Positions 7,786 through 15,846 of a DNA stretch of 64,000 bases are shown here, piece by piece. The position numbers and the translations under genes were made by a program. The stretch spans positions 1-64,000 of the forward strand of contig JBBDXN010000155.1 of assembly GCA_040902305.1 (NCBI GenBank), written 5' to 3'. Within the stretch, counting starts at the first letter, position 1; each line of letters starts with the position of its first letter. Under the pieces are notes generated by a model that was given only the letters and a program-made list of their open reading frames with translations, was not told the DNA's origin and did not search any database. Source of the DNA: CAMLFJ01 sp040902305 (GTDB lineage Bacteria; Methylomirabilota; Methylomirabilia; Rokubacteriales; CSP1-6).

Positions 7786-8666
7786 GCGCGGCTTCCCCTC
7801 CGGCCCCGCCAGTGGCGGCACACCGGCCGGAGCCGGCAGGGCGCGCACACCGCTTCGTCGCGCCGGTCGAGGCACTGGCCCGACATCCGCGTGTGGCAGA
7901 GCGAGAAGTCGTACTTCACCGGGTCGAGCGGATCGAGCAAGCGCAGCTTCGCGGTGATCTCCTCGGCCATCTTCCAGTTCCGGCTGCGGCGGCGCGTGAG
8001 CCCCACCGCGCGGGCCATGTTCTCGATGTGCGTGTCCACCGGGATCAGCAGCGCGGCCGGCGGGATGTCCGTCCAGAGGCCGAAGTCGGGTGGCTCCCGG
8101 CGGACCATCCAGCGCAGGAAGAGGTGCAGGCGCTTGCACGGCCCGCCGGTCGACGGCCGGGGGAACCAGTGCCGATAGCCGTAGGAGAGCCGGTTGCGCG
8201 GGAACACCGCGGAGAGATCCTGGCTGAGAAACTCGCCGACGAACCGCTCGAGGGCCGGGCCCACGTGCGGATCCTCCGCGGAGAAGCCGGCGCGGAAGCA
8301 GGCGCCGAGGGAGCCGTGACGGATCACGATGCGCTGGGTGGCGAGACAGAACGCGGCGAGATCGCGGGGGCGATTGAACCGGTAGCGGAAGCCCTCGAAG
8401 CGCGCGGCGTGCTTGGCCGGATCGAAGCCCAGGATGAAGCGCGCGGGCGAGTCGCCCATGCGGGCGAGGGTCCAGTCGATCCAGGGGCCGAACAGGTCCA
8501 CCCGGCCATAGGCCATGCAGGCGGACAGCAGCGCGACCACCTCGCGGTCGGCCGGGTCGCCGTAGCGCATCGGGAAACGAATGGCGTCCAGGTCGGCACG
8601 GGCGGCCCAGTCGAACTCGCGGTAGAGCCGCTCGAGCGGCTCCTGGAGCCGGGGCGATGAACGCAT
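7782..8666 (-). CDS. TIGR02757 (DUF2400) family protein
   Basis: This 294-residue protein belongs to the TIGR02757 family, which resembles HhH-GPD base-excision proteins. It contains LSACMAYGRVDLFGPWIDW, the helix-hairpin-like segment PVDTHIENMARAVGLTRR, and a cysteine-rich end (C-LDRRDEAV-C-AP-C-RLRPV-C) suited to an iron-sulfur cluster as in Nth/MutY. Biochemical function is not established. A predicted extended -10 element lies 9 nt upstream of ATG 8666, so the mRNA may be leaderless. It pairs with rmuC by a 4-nt overlap, supporting a DNA-metabolism role. Confidence 0.88.
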   Translation of the reverse strand: MRSSPRLQEPLERLYREFDWAARADLDAIRFPMRYGDPADREVVALLSACMAYGRVDLFGPWIDWTLARMGDSPARFILGFDPAKHAARFEGFRYRFNRPRDLAAFCLATQRIVIRHGSLGACFRAGFSAEDPHVGPALERFVGEFLSQDLSAVFPRNRLSYGYRHWFPRPSTGGPCKRLHLFLRWMVRREPPDFGLWTDIPPAALLIPVDTHIENMARAVGLTRRRSRNWKMAEEITAKLRLLDPLDPVKYDFSLCHTRMSGQCLDRRDEAVCAPCRLRPVCRHWRGRRGSRA

Positions 8667-8675
8667 CCGCCGCCG

Positions 8676-8684
8676 ATTCTAGCA
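8676..8684 (-). promoter_or_regulatory. Extended -10 element for TIGR02757-rmuC
   Basis: TGCTAGAAT on the minus strand is an extended -10 element. Only 9 nt separate it from the ATG at 8666, and no Shine-Dalgarno sequence fits between them. Confidence 0.45.
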
Positions 8685-8691
8685 CGGTCCC

Positions 8692-8720
8692 TTGTGGGGC
8701 CGGGGGGCCGCTGCTATCAT
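8692..8720 (+). promoter_or_regulatory. Sigma-70-like promoter for the aspartate dehydrogenase gene
   Basis: TTGTGG (8692-8697) and TATCAT (8715-8720) are separated by 17 nt. A Shine-Dalgarno sequence (AAGGAAG) sits 8 nt before ATG 8755. The promoter is back to back with the TIGR02757 promoter. Confidence 0.5.
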
Positions 8721-8754
8721 CGCCGCACTCTCCGCGCGGAAAGGAAGCCCCGCC

Positions 8755-9534
8755 ATGCTCAAGGTCGGGATCGTCGGGATGGGCGTCATCGGTCACCGCG
8801 TCGCGGAGGCGTTGACCCGCGGCATCCCGGGCACCGCGCTGGTGGGCGTCAGCGTGCGGAAGCCCGCCACCGCGGCCGCCTTCGCCGCGTTGCCGCTGGA
8901 TACCCTCATCGAGCGCTCGGACCTGATCGTGGAGGCTGCCACCCAGGCCGCGCTCCGCGAGTTCGGCCCCGCGGTGCTCGCGGCGGGCAAGCACCTGATG
9001 GTCCTCTCGGTCGGCGCCCTGGTGGGCGTGCTCGACGACTGGGCGCGGCTGGCCGAGAAGCACGGCTGCCGCATTCTCATTCCGTCCGGCGCCATCGCCG
9101 GCCTCGACGGCGTCAAGGGCGCGCGCGAAGGCGCGATCACCGCCGTCACCATGGAGACCCGGAAACCGCCGCGCGGGCTCGCGGGCGCGCCCTACATCGA
9201 GCAGCAGGGCATCGATCTCGACGCGATCAAGACGGACACCTTGATCTTTGAGGGGTCGGCCGCCCTCGCGGTCAAGGCCTTCCCGGCCAACGTCAACGTG
9301 GTGGCCGCGCTGTCCCTCGCCGGCATCGGCCCCGAGCGCACGCGCATCAAGCTCTACGCCGTGCCCGGGCAGGTCCGGAACCAGCACCGCATCACGGTGG
9401 AGGGCGAGTTCGGCACCCTGCGTATCGAGGTCGAGAACGTGCCGTCGGAGAATCCGCGGACGGGGCGGCTCTCCTACCTGTCCGCGATCGCGATGCTGCG
9501 GGAGATGGGAGCCGCGGTCCAGGTCGGCAACTGA
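8755..9534 (+). CDS. nadX: L-aspartate dehydrogenase (NadX-like)
   Basis: The product has 259 residues. The N-terminal NAD(P)-binding motif VGIVGMGVIGHRVAEAL is followed by the family signatures PSGAIAGLDGVKGA and FPANVNVVAALSLAGIG, and by a region carrying the conserved histidine (NQHRITVEGEFG) and SENPRTGRLSYLSAIAMLR. The enzyme oxidises aspartate to iminoaspartate, which can feed NAD synthesis through NadA, or runs reductively to make aspartate. No nadA or nadC gene is nearby. The ATG has a good Shine-Dalgarno sequence. mscL follows in the same direction 42 nt downstream. Confidence 0.92.
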   Translation: MLKVGIVGMGVIGHRVAEALTRGIPGTALVGVSVRKPATAAAFAALPLDTLIERSDLIVEAATQAALREFGPAVLAAGKHLMVLSVGALVGVLDDWARLAEKHGCRILIPSGAIAGLDGVKGAREGAITAVTMETRKPPRGLAGAPYIEQQGIDLDAIKTDTLIFEGSAALAVKAFPANVNVVAALSLAGIGPERTRIKLYAVPGQVRNQHRITVEGEFGTLRIEVENVPSENPRTGRLSYLSAIAMLREMGAAVQVGN

Positions 9535-9576
9535 GTCTCCGGACTCAAGTCAACGTTCGGCCAGAGGAGGAAATCC

Positions 9577-10002
9577 ATGCTGAAGGAGTTCAAGGAATTC
9601 GCGATCAAGGGCAATATGCTGGACCTCGCCGTCGGTATCATCATCGGCGCGGCGTTCGGGACCCTGATCACGTCGCTCGTGAACGACCTGCTGATGCCCC
9701 TGATCTCGGGCGTCATCGGCACCCCCGACTTCAGCAACCTCTTCCTCGTCCTGCGCAATCCGACCGGAGCCGCCTTCACGTCGGTCACCGCCGCCCGCGA
9801 GGCGGGCGCCGCGGTCCTGGCCTACGGGCTCTTCCTGAACGCGATCATCGCCTTCCTGATCGTGTCCCTCGCCCTCTTCTTCGTGGTCAAGGGGATGAAT
9901 CGGCTGCGCCGGCAGGAGGCGGCCGTCCCGGCGCCGCCTCCCCCGCCCACCGCCGAGGTGCGCCTGCTGGGCGAGATCCGCGATCTCCTTCAGCGGCGGT
10001 GA
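9577..10002 (+). CDS. mscL: Large-conductance mechanosensitive channel MscL
   Basis: The 141-residue protein has the canonical N-terminus (FKEFAIKGNMLDLAVGIIIG), a first pore helix, a periplasmic loop, a second helix (NAIIAFLIVSLALFFVV) and the C-terminal cytoplasmic bundle helix ending LLGEIRDLLQRR after a proline-rich linker. It forms a homopentameric inner-membrane emergency valve that opens at high membrane tension. A strong AGAGGAGGA ribosome-binding site lies upstream of ATG 9577. The stop overlaps the following lipoprotein gene. Confidence 0.96.
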   Translation: MLKEFKEFAIKGNMLDLAVGIIIGAAFGTLITSLVNDLLMPLISGVIGTPDFSNLFLVLRNPTGAAFTSVTAAREAGAAVLAYGLFLNAIIAFLIVSLALFFVVKGMNRLRRQEAAVPAPPPPPTAEVRLLGEIRDLLQRR

Positions 10003-10295
10003 GACGGGCCCCGCGGCTCGGCCCGGCCGGCGCGCTCGTGGCGCTGGCGGTGGTCGGGACGGGCTGCGAGTATTTCCGCGATACCCCGGAACAGGAGCTG
10101 GCCAACCGGCGGTGGCGCCAGTGCGCCGAGGGTCTGCGCGACGTCAAGCTCGACCGCGTGGACACCGACGGGCGCATCCGCTTCACGTACATCGCGCTGA
10201 ACGAGCGCGACCGCGTGCTCCGGTGCCTCGAGGCAGCCGGATTGAACGGGCCGCGGCTTCCGGAGGCCGTCCCGGAAGCCACGGCGGGCAAATGA
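9999..10295 (+). CDS. Small predicted lipoprotein
   Basis: This 98-residue protein has a basic start, a hydrophobic stretch (GALVALAVVGTGC) and a lipobox-type cysteine at about residue 23, suggesting signal peptidase II processing and anchoring to a membrane. The mature part is charged and has further cysteines (RQCAEGL and RCLEAAG). I recognise no family. GTG 9999 overlaps the mscL stop (GTGA), so it is probably translated together with the channel. Confidence 0.7.
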   Translation: MRRAPRLGPAGALVALAVVGTGCEYFRDTPEQELANRRWRQCAEGLRDVKLDRVDTDGRIRFTYIALNERDRVLRCLEAAGLNGPRLPEAVPEATAGK

Positions 10296-10320
10296 GGCTC
10301 GCCTGTCGGCTGCGCCTCGC
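10296..10320. repeat. Degenerate copy of the dispersed GGCTCGCC repeat
   Basis: Immediately after the lipoprotein stop, the sequence GGCTCGCCTGTCGGCTGCGC, followed by CTCGC, resembles the repeat core GGCTCGCCTTCGGCTGCACC with a one-base insertion and substitutions. It fills the gap between convergent lipoprotein and trxB genes. Confidence 0.45.
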
Positions 10321-10324
10321 TCTG

Positions 10325-11263
10325 CTATTCGAGCCCCTCCGCCTCCAGGTACCGCTCGGCCTCCAGGGCCGCCATGCAGCCGGTGCCGGCGGCGGTGACC
10401 GCCTGGCGGTAGGTGAAGTCCTGGACGTCGCCCGCCGCGAACACGCCCGGCACCGAGGTCTGGGTCGTCCCCGGCTTCACCTTGATGTACTCGTTCGGGT
10501 GCAGATCCATCTGCCCCTTGACCAGCGCGGTGTTGGGCTGATGGCCGATCGCCACGAAGAGGCCGTCCACCTGGGCGTCCGACCGGGTGCCGGTCTTGAG
10601 GTTCTTGAGCCGGACCGTGGTGACCTTGCCCGCCGCGGGGTCCAGCACGTCCTCCACCACCGTGTCCCAGAGGAAGGAGATCTTCGGGTTCTTGAAGGCG
10701 CGCTCCTGCATGATCTTGGAGCCGCGCAGGCTGTCGCGCCGGTGCACGACGTCGACCTTGCGGCCGAGGCGGGAGAGGTACAGCGCTTCCTCGAGAGCGG
10801 TGTCGCCGCCACCCACCACCATGATGCTCTGGTCCTTGAAGAAGAACCCGTCGCAGGTGGCGCAGGTGGAGACCCCGCGCCCCATGAGCGTGGTCTCGTT
10901 GGGCAGGCCCAGGAGCTTGGCGGAGGCCCCGGTGGCGATGATGACGGTGTGCGCCTCCATGGTGACGTCCCCGCCGGTGACCTTGAAGGGCCGGCGGCTA
11001 AAATCCACCGCGGTCACGTCGTCGGCGATCATCTCGGTGCCGAAGCGCTCGGCCTGCTTCTGGAAGGTTTCCATCAGGGGCGGCCCGTCGATGCCCTCGA
11101 CGAACCCCGGATAGTTCTCGACGAGGGTGGTCAGCATGAGCTGCCCTCCGGGCTGGATCCCGGTGAACATCACCGGGGACAGGTTGGCCCGGGCCGCGTA
11201 GATGGCCGCGGTGTAGCCGGCCGGTCCCGATCCGATGATGATGACCTTGCGTGTCGTGGCCAC
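10325..11263 (-). CDS. trxB: Thioredoxin-disulfide reductase
   Basis: A 312-residue low-molecular-weight thioredoxin reductase. The FAD-binding motif IIIGSGPAGYTAAIYAAR is at the N-terminus, the redox-active CATC pair is at residues 134-137, the NADPH motif GGGDTALEEALYL follows, and GVFAAGDVQDFTYRQAV closes the FAD domain. It reduces thioredoxin with NADPH in the cytoplasm. GTG 11263 is preceded by GAGGAGGA. It is at the downstream end of the minus-strand cluster that includes the HAD, lut and glc genes, 48 nt after the HAD stop codon. Confidence 0.95.
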   Translation of the reverse strand: MATTRKVIIIGSGPAGYTAAIYAARANLSPVMFTGIQPGGQLMLTTLVENYPGFVEGIDGPPLMETFQKQAERFGTEMIADDVTAVDFSRRPFKVTGGDVTMEAHTVIIATGASAKLLGLPNETTLMGRGVSTCATCDGFFFKDQSIMVVGGGDTALEEALYLSRLGRKVDVVHRRDSLRGSKIMQERAFKNPKISFLWDTVVEDVLDPAAGKVTTVRLKNLKTGTRSDAQVDGLFVAIGHQPNTALVKGQMDLHPNEYIKVKPGTTQTSVPGVFAAGDVQDFTYRQAVTAAGTGCMAALEAERYLEAEGLE

Positions 11264-11311
11264 GTCGTCCTCCTCGTTCGTCTCTCGCCTCGTTAGGATG
11301 CGCGGAACGGA

Positions 11312-12055
11312 CTACCGGATGCGGAGAATCGCCCGGAGCTCCGCCAGGTCCCGGATCTCGAAGTCGGGCGGCTTCATGTCGGCGGGGAGGCGGGCGGCCT
11401 GCCGGTTGATCCACGCGGTCGGCATGCCCACCGCCCGGGCGCCGATCACGTCGATGTCGGCCCGGTCCCCCACGAACAGGGCCTCGGCCGGGCGCAACGA
11501 CTTCATCCGGCCGAGCGCGGTCTCGAAGATGACCGGCTTGGGCTTGCGCCAGCCGACTTCGTCCGAGATGACGATGGTCTCGAAGAGGTGGGCGATACCC
11601 TCCCGCTCGAGAATCGCTAGACAGGTCGGCGAGTAGTCGAAGTTCGACACCACCGCGAGCCGGTACCGCTCCCGGAGGCGCTCGAGCAGGGGGGCGTGGT
11701 GGCCGGGGCACTCGACCACCTTGGACAGCTCCCGCATATGGGTGGTGAGCAGCAGATCGCGCGCTTCCGCGGACGGCTCGAGCCCGAGGCGTCCGAACAG
11801 CATGCCGAAGCGCTCCGGAGCGCCGACCTCGCGATGGGCCTCGCTCCGGATGCGCTCGGCCTCCTGCCAGCTCCAGAATAGCGCCTCCACGAAGGCGGGC
11901 AGCTCCACCTGCGGGGCGAACGGCCGGAACGCGGCGTGCAGGTGCCCGGCGGTGCTCCGGATCTTGCGGCCGTTGACCTGGACTTCGGGCAGGCGCTCCC
12001 GGTGGAAGAGCACCAGCGTGTCGAAGAGATCGAAGAGGACGGCCTGGTACGTCAC
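11312..12055 (-). CDS. HAD superfamily hydrolase (phosphoglycolate-phosphatase-like)
   Basis: The product has 247 residues with HAD motif I (LFDLFDTLV, two catalytic aspartates), motif II in AVVSNFD, motif III lysine in GWRKPKPVIFETAL and motif IV in FVGDRADIDVIGA. It has an alpha-helical cap as in the phosphoglycolate phosphatase / haloacid dehalogenase group. Substrate is unknown. Its place at the end of a lut/glc cluster makes 2-phosphoglycolate an attractive but unproven substrate, since the product would be glycolate for GlcDEF. GTG 12055 overlaps the DUF2203 stop. Confidence 0.87.
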   Translation of the reverse strand: MTYQAVLFDLFDTLVLFHRERLPEVQVNGRKIRSTAGHLHAAFRPFAPQVELPAFVEALFWSWQEAERIRSEAHREVGAPERFGMLFGRLGLEPSAEARDLLLTTHMRELSKVVECPGHHAPLLERLRERYRLAVVSNFDYSPTCLAILEREGIAHLFETIVISDEVGWRKPKPVIFETALGRMKSLRPAEALFVGDRADIDVIGARAVGMPTAWINRQAARLPADMKPPDFEIRDLAELRAILRIR

Positions 12056-12468
12056 GGGAGCGGCTTCCGCTTGGCGTAGCCCTCGTCCATGCCGTGCCAG
12101 AACCGCACCGCGTCCTCCCCGAGCTTCCAGCAGAGATTCACCACTTGCCCGCCGAGCTCGGCGGGCCCGCGCCCGGGAAAATCCACCAGGCCCATCTCGA
12201 GATCCTTGACGACGCCGCCCAGGTCGAGCAGCTGCTGCAGGATCTGGCGCACCTCGATGCCCAGGCCGTCCAGGCGCTCCGCGCGCGCTTTCCATTCCAT
12301 GGAGTCGATCCGCTCGCCGCCGGAGGCGGCCACCCGCGCTCGATCCTCCTGTAGCCGCTCCTGCAGCGCCAGCGCCTGGCCATGGCGCTCCACCGCGGCC
12401 TCGATCAGCTCGGTGAGCCGCGGGATCAGCCGGTTGACCTCGTCCGGGGTGAAGAGGCGCTCGCTCAC
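12052..12468 (-). CDS. DUF2203 family protein
   Basis: This 138-residue, mostly helical protein begins SERLFTPDEVNRLIPRLTEL, typical of DUF2203, and ends with a conserved GLVDFPG...VNLCWKLGEDAVRFWHG block. The family has no assigned function. It is embedded between lutC and the HAD hydrolase with GTGA overlaps on both sides, so it is very likely co-expressed with the 2-hydroxyacid oxidation genes. No signal peptide is visible. Confidence 0.85.
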   Translation of the reverse strand: MSERLFTPDEVNRLIPRLTELIEAAVERHGQALALQERLQEDRARVAASGGERIDSMEWKARAERLDGLGIEVRQILQQLLDLGGVVKDLEMGLVDFPGRGPAELGGQVVNLCWKLGEDAVRFWHGMDEGYAKRKPLP

Positions 12469-13196
12469 GGGGCCTCCACGAAGACCGCGTGCACTTCCTT
12501 GGGCCCGTGCACGCCGCGGGTCAGGGTGAGCTCGATGTCCGCGGTCCGGGACGGCCCGGTGATGAAGTTGATCATCGCGCCCGACATCGCGCGGTCGGGA
12601 TCGACATGGAGCGCCTCCAGCATCACCCCCACCTGCTCGAGGGTCTCCACCAGCCGGTCGCGACCGAACACCGCCACGTGGACGTCGGGCAGCAGGGACG
12701 TCGAGCCCGGCCGGCCGGATCCCGAGAGCAGGATCAGGGTCCCGGTCTCGGCCAGCACGAAGTCGGCTCCGGTGACGCCGAGCTGGGCGCCCGCGGCCTG
12801 GGCCCGATGGCGCAGCCGGGCGGCCTCGTCCTCCTCCCCCGCCCGGGCCGCGACGACCTCCAGGCCGTCGCGGATCAGCGCGGGTGCCGCGTCGAAGCCG
12901 AGCGCGGCCGGGTCCCACGTGACTGCGCGAAGGGCGCCGCGCTCCCGGGCGATGGCGCCGATGACGGCGGGGACCGCGTCGAGGCTCGGCACGCGATGGA
13001 AGACCCCCGAGACGCGCTCGAACTCGATCCGGAACCGCTCGAGCGCCGCCGGCCAGCGCTCGGCCAGCTCGCGGCGCACCGTCTCCGCGGCGGTCGCGGG
13101 GTCGGCGGGCCGCGGCGCGGGCGAGGCTCCGAAGAGACCCGGGGTCTTCGAGACCTCGCGGCGGATCCGCTCGAGAAACTCGGCGCGGCCGGTCAC
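12465..13196 (-). CDS. lutC: LutC/YkgG family protein (lactate utilisation)
   Basis: The 243-residue protein ends with the LUD-domain features found in LutC: GVTGADFVLAETGTLILLSG, SLLPDVHVAVFGRDRLV and the glycine-rich MSGAMINFITGPSRTADIE. LutC works with the iron-sulfur proteins LutA and LutB in oxidising L-lactate. It is joined to lutB upstream and DUF2203 downstream by GTGA overlaps, in the order lutA-lutB-lutC on the transcript. Confidence 0.92.
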   Translation of the reverse strand: MTGRAEFLERIRREVSKTPGLFGASPAPRPADPATAAETVRRELAERWPAALERFRIEFERVSGVFHRVPSLDAVPAVIGAIARERGALRAVTWDPAALGFDAAPALIRDGLEVVAARAGEEDEAARLRHRAQAAGAQLGVTGADFVLAETGTLILLSGSGRPGSTSLLPDVHVAVFGRDRLVETLEQVGVMLEALHVDPDRAMSGAMINFITGPSRTADIELTLTRGVHGPKEVHAVFVEAP

Positions 13197-14599
13197 CTTA
13201 GCTCCTCCCACCGCTCCCGGAACGTCCGGGCGGCCACCGGCGGCAGATCGCGGGTCCGCGTCCACTTCCCGAAGACCAGCGGCAGGGCCCGCAGCCGGCC
13301 CTCGCGGACGAACGGCTTCTGCAGCCACCGGGCGGCCGCGGCGGAGAGCCGGAAGGCGGCCGGCGAGCGGAGCAGGCGCCCCAAGGTCTTGAAGGCCACC
13401 CGCTCGGTCCACGGCGCGATCTTCTCCCGGTCGAGGTGCTCGCGCAGCTCGACCAGCATCCGCGGGATGTCGATGCGCACCGGGCAGACGTCCTTGCACG
13501 CTCCGCAGAGCGACGAGGCGTGCGCCAGATCGCGCACCGATTCATTGCCCTTGAGCATGGCGGTGAGGAGGATGCCGATGGGCCCCGGATACGTGTAGCC
13601 GTAGGCGTGCCCGCCGATCTGGCGATAGACCGGACACACGTTGAGGCAGGCTCCGCACCGGAGGCAGTAGAGCGCCTCCCGGAGCGTCGAGGCGATCTGG
13701 CGCGAGCGGCCGTTGTCGAGCAAGATCAGGTGGAACTCCTCCGGCCCTTCCAGCTCCCCCGCCCGCCGCGGTCCCCGCACCAGCGTCGTATACGAGGACA
13801 GCTTCTGTCCCGTCGCGCTCCGGGCCAGGATGGCCAGGAACACCACGAGGTCGCTCATCGACGGGATCACCTTCTCGACGCCCATCAGGGCCACGTGGAT
13901 GCGCGGCAGCGAGGTCACCATCCGGCCATTGCCCTCGTTGGTGACGAGCACCACGGTGCCGGTGTCCGCCACCGCGAAGTTGGCCCCGGTGATGCCCATG
14001 TCGGCCTGCAGGAACTTCTCGCGCAGGGCCCGGCGCGCCACCGCGGTGAGGACTTCCGGATCGGCAGGAAACTCCCCACCGAGCTCCCGCGAGAACAGCT
14101 CGGCCACCTGCCCCTTGGTCTTGTGGATGGCGGGAGCGATGATGTGCGACGGCTTCTCGCGGGCGAGCTGGATGATGTACTCGCCCAGATCGGTCTCCAC
14201 CGGAACGACGCCCGCGTGCTCGAGCGCCTCGTTGAGATCGATCTCCTCGGTGGCCATCGATTTGGACTTCACCGCCATCCGCACCCCGCGGTCCCGGCAG
14301 ATGCGCAGGACCATCTCGCGCGCCTCTTCCGCGGTGGTGGCCCAGTGCACGTGGCCGCCCAGCCGCTCGACGTTGTCGGCGAGGCGCTCCAGGTGGACGT
14401 GGAGGTGCTGGAGCGTGGCCTCCTTGATGGCGCGCGCCCGGTCTCGCAGCGCCTCGCCCTGCGGGAATCCGGCGAACGCCTCCTTGCGGAGGTCGATGAA
14501 CTTGGTGGTGGCGATCGTGAGCGCTTCCTGAAGGAACGCATCCTTCAAGGCCGCACCCGCCCGTTGGGGAAACGGCGTCCGCAGCGCGGCGTCGCTCAC
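13193..14599 (-). CDS. lutB: LutB iron-sulfur protein (lactate utilisation)
   Basis: The 468-residue product has an N-terminal LUD domain (AVKSKSMATEEIDLNEALE, ITGANFAVADTGTVVLVTNE) and two C-terminal 4Fe-4S binding motifs, CLRCGACLNVCPVY and CGACKDVCPVRIDIP. LutB is thought to relay electrons from lactate toward quinone within a LutABC complex. The GTG start at 14599 overlaps the lutA stop and its own stop overlaps lutC, so the three are translationally coupled. Confidence 0.94.
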   Translation of the reverse strand: MSDAALRTPFPQRAGAALKDAFLQEALTIATTKFIDLRKEAFAGFPQGEALRDRARAIKEATLQHLHVHLERLADNVERLGGHVHWATTAEEAREMVLRICRDRGVRMAVKSKSMATEEIDLNEALEHAGVVPVETDLGEYIIQLAREKPSHIIAPAIHKTKGQVAELFSRELGGEFPADPEVLTAVARRALREKFLQADMGITGANFAVADTGTVVLVTNEGNGRMVTSLPRIHVALMGVEKVIPSMSDLVVFLAILARSATGQKLSSYTTLVRGPRRAGELEGPEEFHLILLDNGRSRQIASTLREALYCLRCGACLNVCPVYRQIGGHAYGYTYPGPIGILLTAMLKGNESVRDLAHASSLCGACKDVCPVRIDIPRMLVELREHLDREKIAPWTERVAFKTLGRLLRSPAAFRLSAAAARWLQKPFVREGRLRALPLVFGKWTRTRDLPPVAARTFRERWEELR

Positions 14600-15336
14600 C
14601 CCTCGACCTCCCCGGCCAGCACCTGGGCCAGGTGCACCGCCTTCACCGTGGACCCGCGACGGGTGAGCCCGCCCCCCATCTGCATGAGGCAGCCCGCGTC
14701 GCACGCCACCAGGCAGCGCGCGCCGGTGGACTCCACGTTGGCCAGCTTCTTGTCGAGGATGGACGTCGACACCTCCGGGAGCCGCACCGAGAAGGAGCCG
14801 CCGAAGCCGCAGCACTCGTCCGCGCCCGGCAGCTCGACCAGCTCGACGCCCGCGACGCCGCGCAGCAGCGTGCGCGGGGAGGCGGACTCGCCCAGCCCCC
14901 GCAGGAGATGGCAGGAGTCGTGGTAGGTCACCTTGCCCTCGAACGACGACTCGATCTTGGCGATTCCGAGCACCTCGACGATGAACTGCGACAGCTCGCG
15001 CGTGCGCCGGGCCAGCGACTCCGCGACGGCGTGCAGCGCCGGATCGTGCTTGAGCAGGCCCGGGTACTCGATCTTCACCATCCAGGCGCAGGAGCCCGAC
15101 GGCACCACCACGTGCTCCGCGCGCTCGAAGAGCTTCACGGTGCGCGCCGCCACCCGGGCCGCGTCGTGATGATAGCCCGAGTTGAAGAGCGGCAGGCCGC
15201 AGCAGGTCTGGCCCTCGGGAAAGTCCACCTCGACGCCGAGCCGCCGCAGGAGACGCACCATCGCGACCCCGACCTCGGGGAAAAACACGTCACCCAGGCA
15301 GGTGATCATCAGCGAGGCGCGGACCGCGGCCGCCAT
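14596..15336 (-). CDS. lutA: LutA/YkgE family (CCG-domain) protein
   Basis: The 246-residue protein carries two CCG domains typical of heterodisulfide-reductase-like subunits: GQTCCGLPLFNSGYHHDA with PSGSCAWM, and DSCHLLRG with GADECCGFGG and VACDAGCLMQMGG. These cysteines may bind an unusual 4Fe-4S cluster. Together with LutB and LutC it forms the lactate oxidation system. It is the first lut gene on the transcript and is separated from the upstream cupin gene by a compound inverted-repeat element, a break in an otherwise overlapping gene series. Confidence 0.93.
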   Translation of the reverse strand: MAAAVRASLMITCLGDVFFPEVGVAMVRLLRRLGVEVDFPEGQTCCGLPLFNSGYHHDAARVAARTVKLFERAEHVVVPSGSCAWMVKIEYPGLLKHDPALHAVAESLARRTRELSQFIVEVLGIAKIESSFEGKVTYHDSCHLLRGLGESASPRTLLRGVAGVELVELPGADECCGFGGSFSVRLPEVSTSILDKKLANVESTGARCLVACDAGCLMQMGGGLTRRGSTVKAVHLAQVLAGEVEG

Positions 15337-15343
15337 GAACCCT

Positions 15344-15520
15344 CTAGCCCGCGCTATTCACGAATGCGTGTCCCGCGTCCGGCCCGCCCCCTCCACCAGC
15401 CCCCTCACCCGGCCCCTCTCCCCCTCCGGGGGCGAGGGGATCGAAACGGCCCCCTCTCCCTCGGCGAGGGAGAGGGTCGGGGTGAGGGTGGCGCCCGTGT
15501 TCACGCATAGTCCGGGCTAG
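15344..15520. repeat. Compound inverted-repeat element (MITE/REP-like)
   Basis: The outer ends CTAGCCCGCGCTAT (15344-15357) and ATAGTCCGGGCTAG (15507-15520) are inverted repeats matching at 12 of 14 positions. Inside, CCCTCACCC (15402-15410) pairs with GGGTGAGGG (15480-15488). Nested within is a hairpin in which CCCTCTCCCTC faces GAGGGAGAGGG. The right end supplies the TAG stop codon of the cupin gene. The layout resembles small non-autonomous elements or REP sequences. No reading frame inside is convincing. Confidence 0.75.
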
Positions 15521-15846
15521 CGCTTCAAGTGACCTGGAGGCGGCGCCACGATCACCAGCACCAGGAGCAGATCGCCGGAGTCGTTGACGAGCCCGTGCTC
15601 GACGCCCGCCTCCGCCACCACCGCCTCACCGGCCGCGAGCCGCTCCTCGGAGCCATCCACCGAGAAGCGCCCGGCGCCTTCCAGCACGTAGTAGATCTTG
15701 TCCTCGCCGTCGTGGCGGTGGGGCGCCTGCGACTGGCCCGGCGCCACGCAGTAGAGATCGAGCTGGGTGCGGGCGGTGGTGGAGAGGCCGATCTTGGCCA
15801 TCTTGTCCGCCGCGACCTTCACGTGATCCCGCACGCGAATTTTCAT
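15517..15846 (-). CDS. Cupin-domain protein
   Basis: This 109-residue single-domain cupin has the metal-binding motif 1 pattern HRHDGEDKIYYVLEGAGRF (two His and a Glu) and the motif 2 region around AGVEHGLVNDSGD with a third histidine. Such proteins bind a metal and may be small dioxygenases, isomerases or sensors. It sits between glcF and lutA, with ATG 15846 overlapping the glcF stop, so a role in 2-hydroxyacid metabolism is suggested by context only. The stop codon lies inside the adjacent inverted-repeat element, so the original C-terminus could have differed. Confidence 0.85.
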   Translation of the reverse strand: MKIRVRDHVKVAADKMAKIGLSTTARTQLDLYCVAPGQSQAPHRHDGEDKIYYVLEGAGRFSVDGSEERLAAGEAVVAEAGVEHGLVNDSGDLLLVLVIVAPPPGHLKR

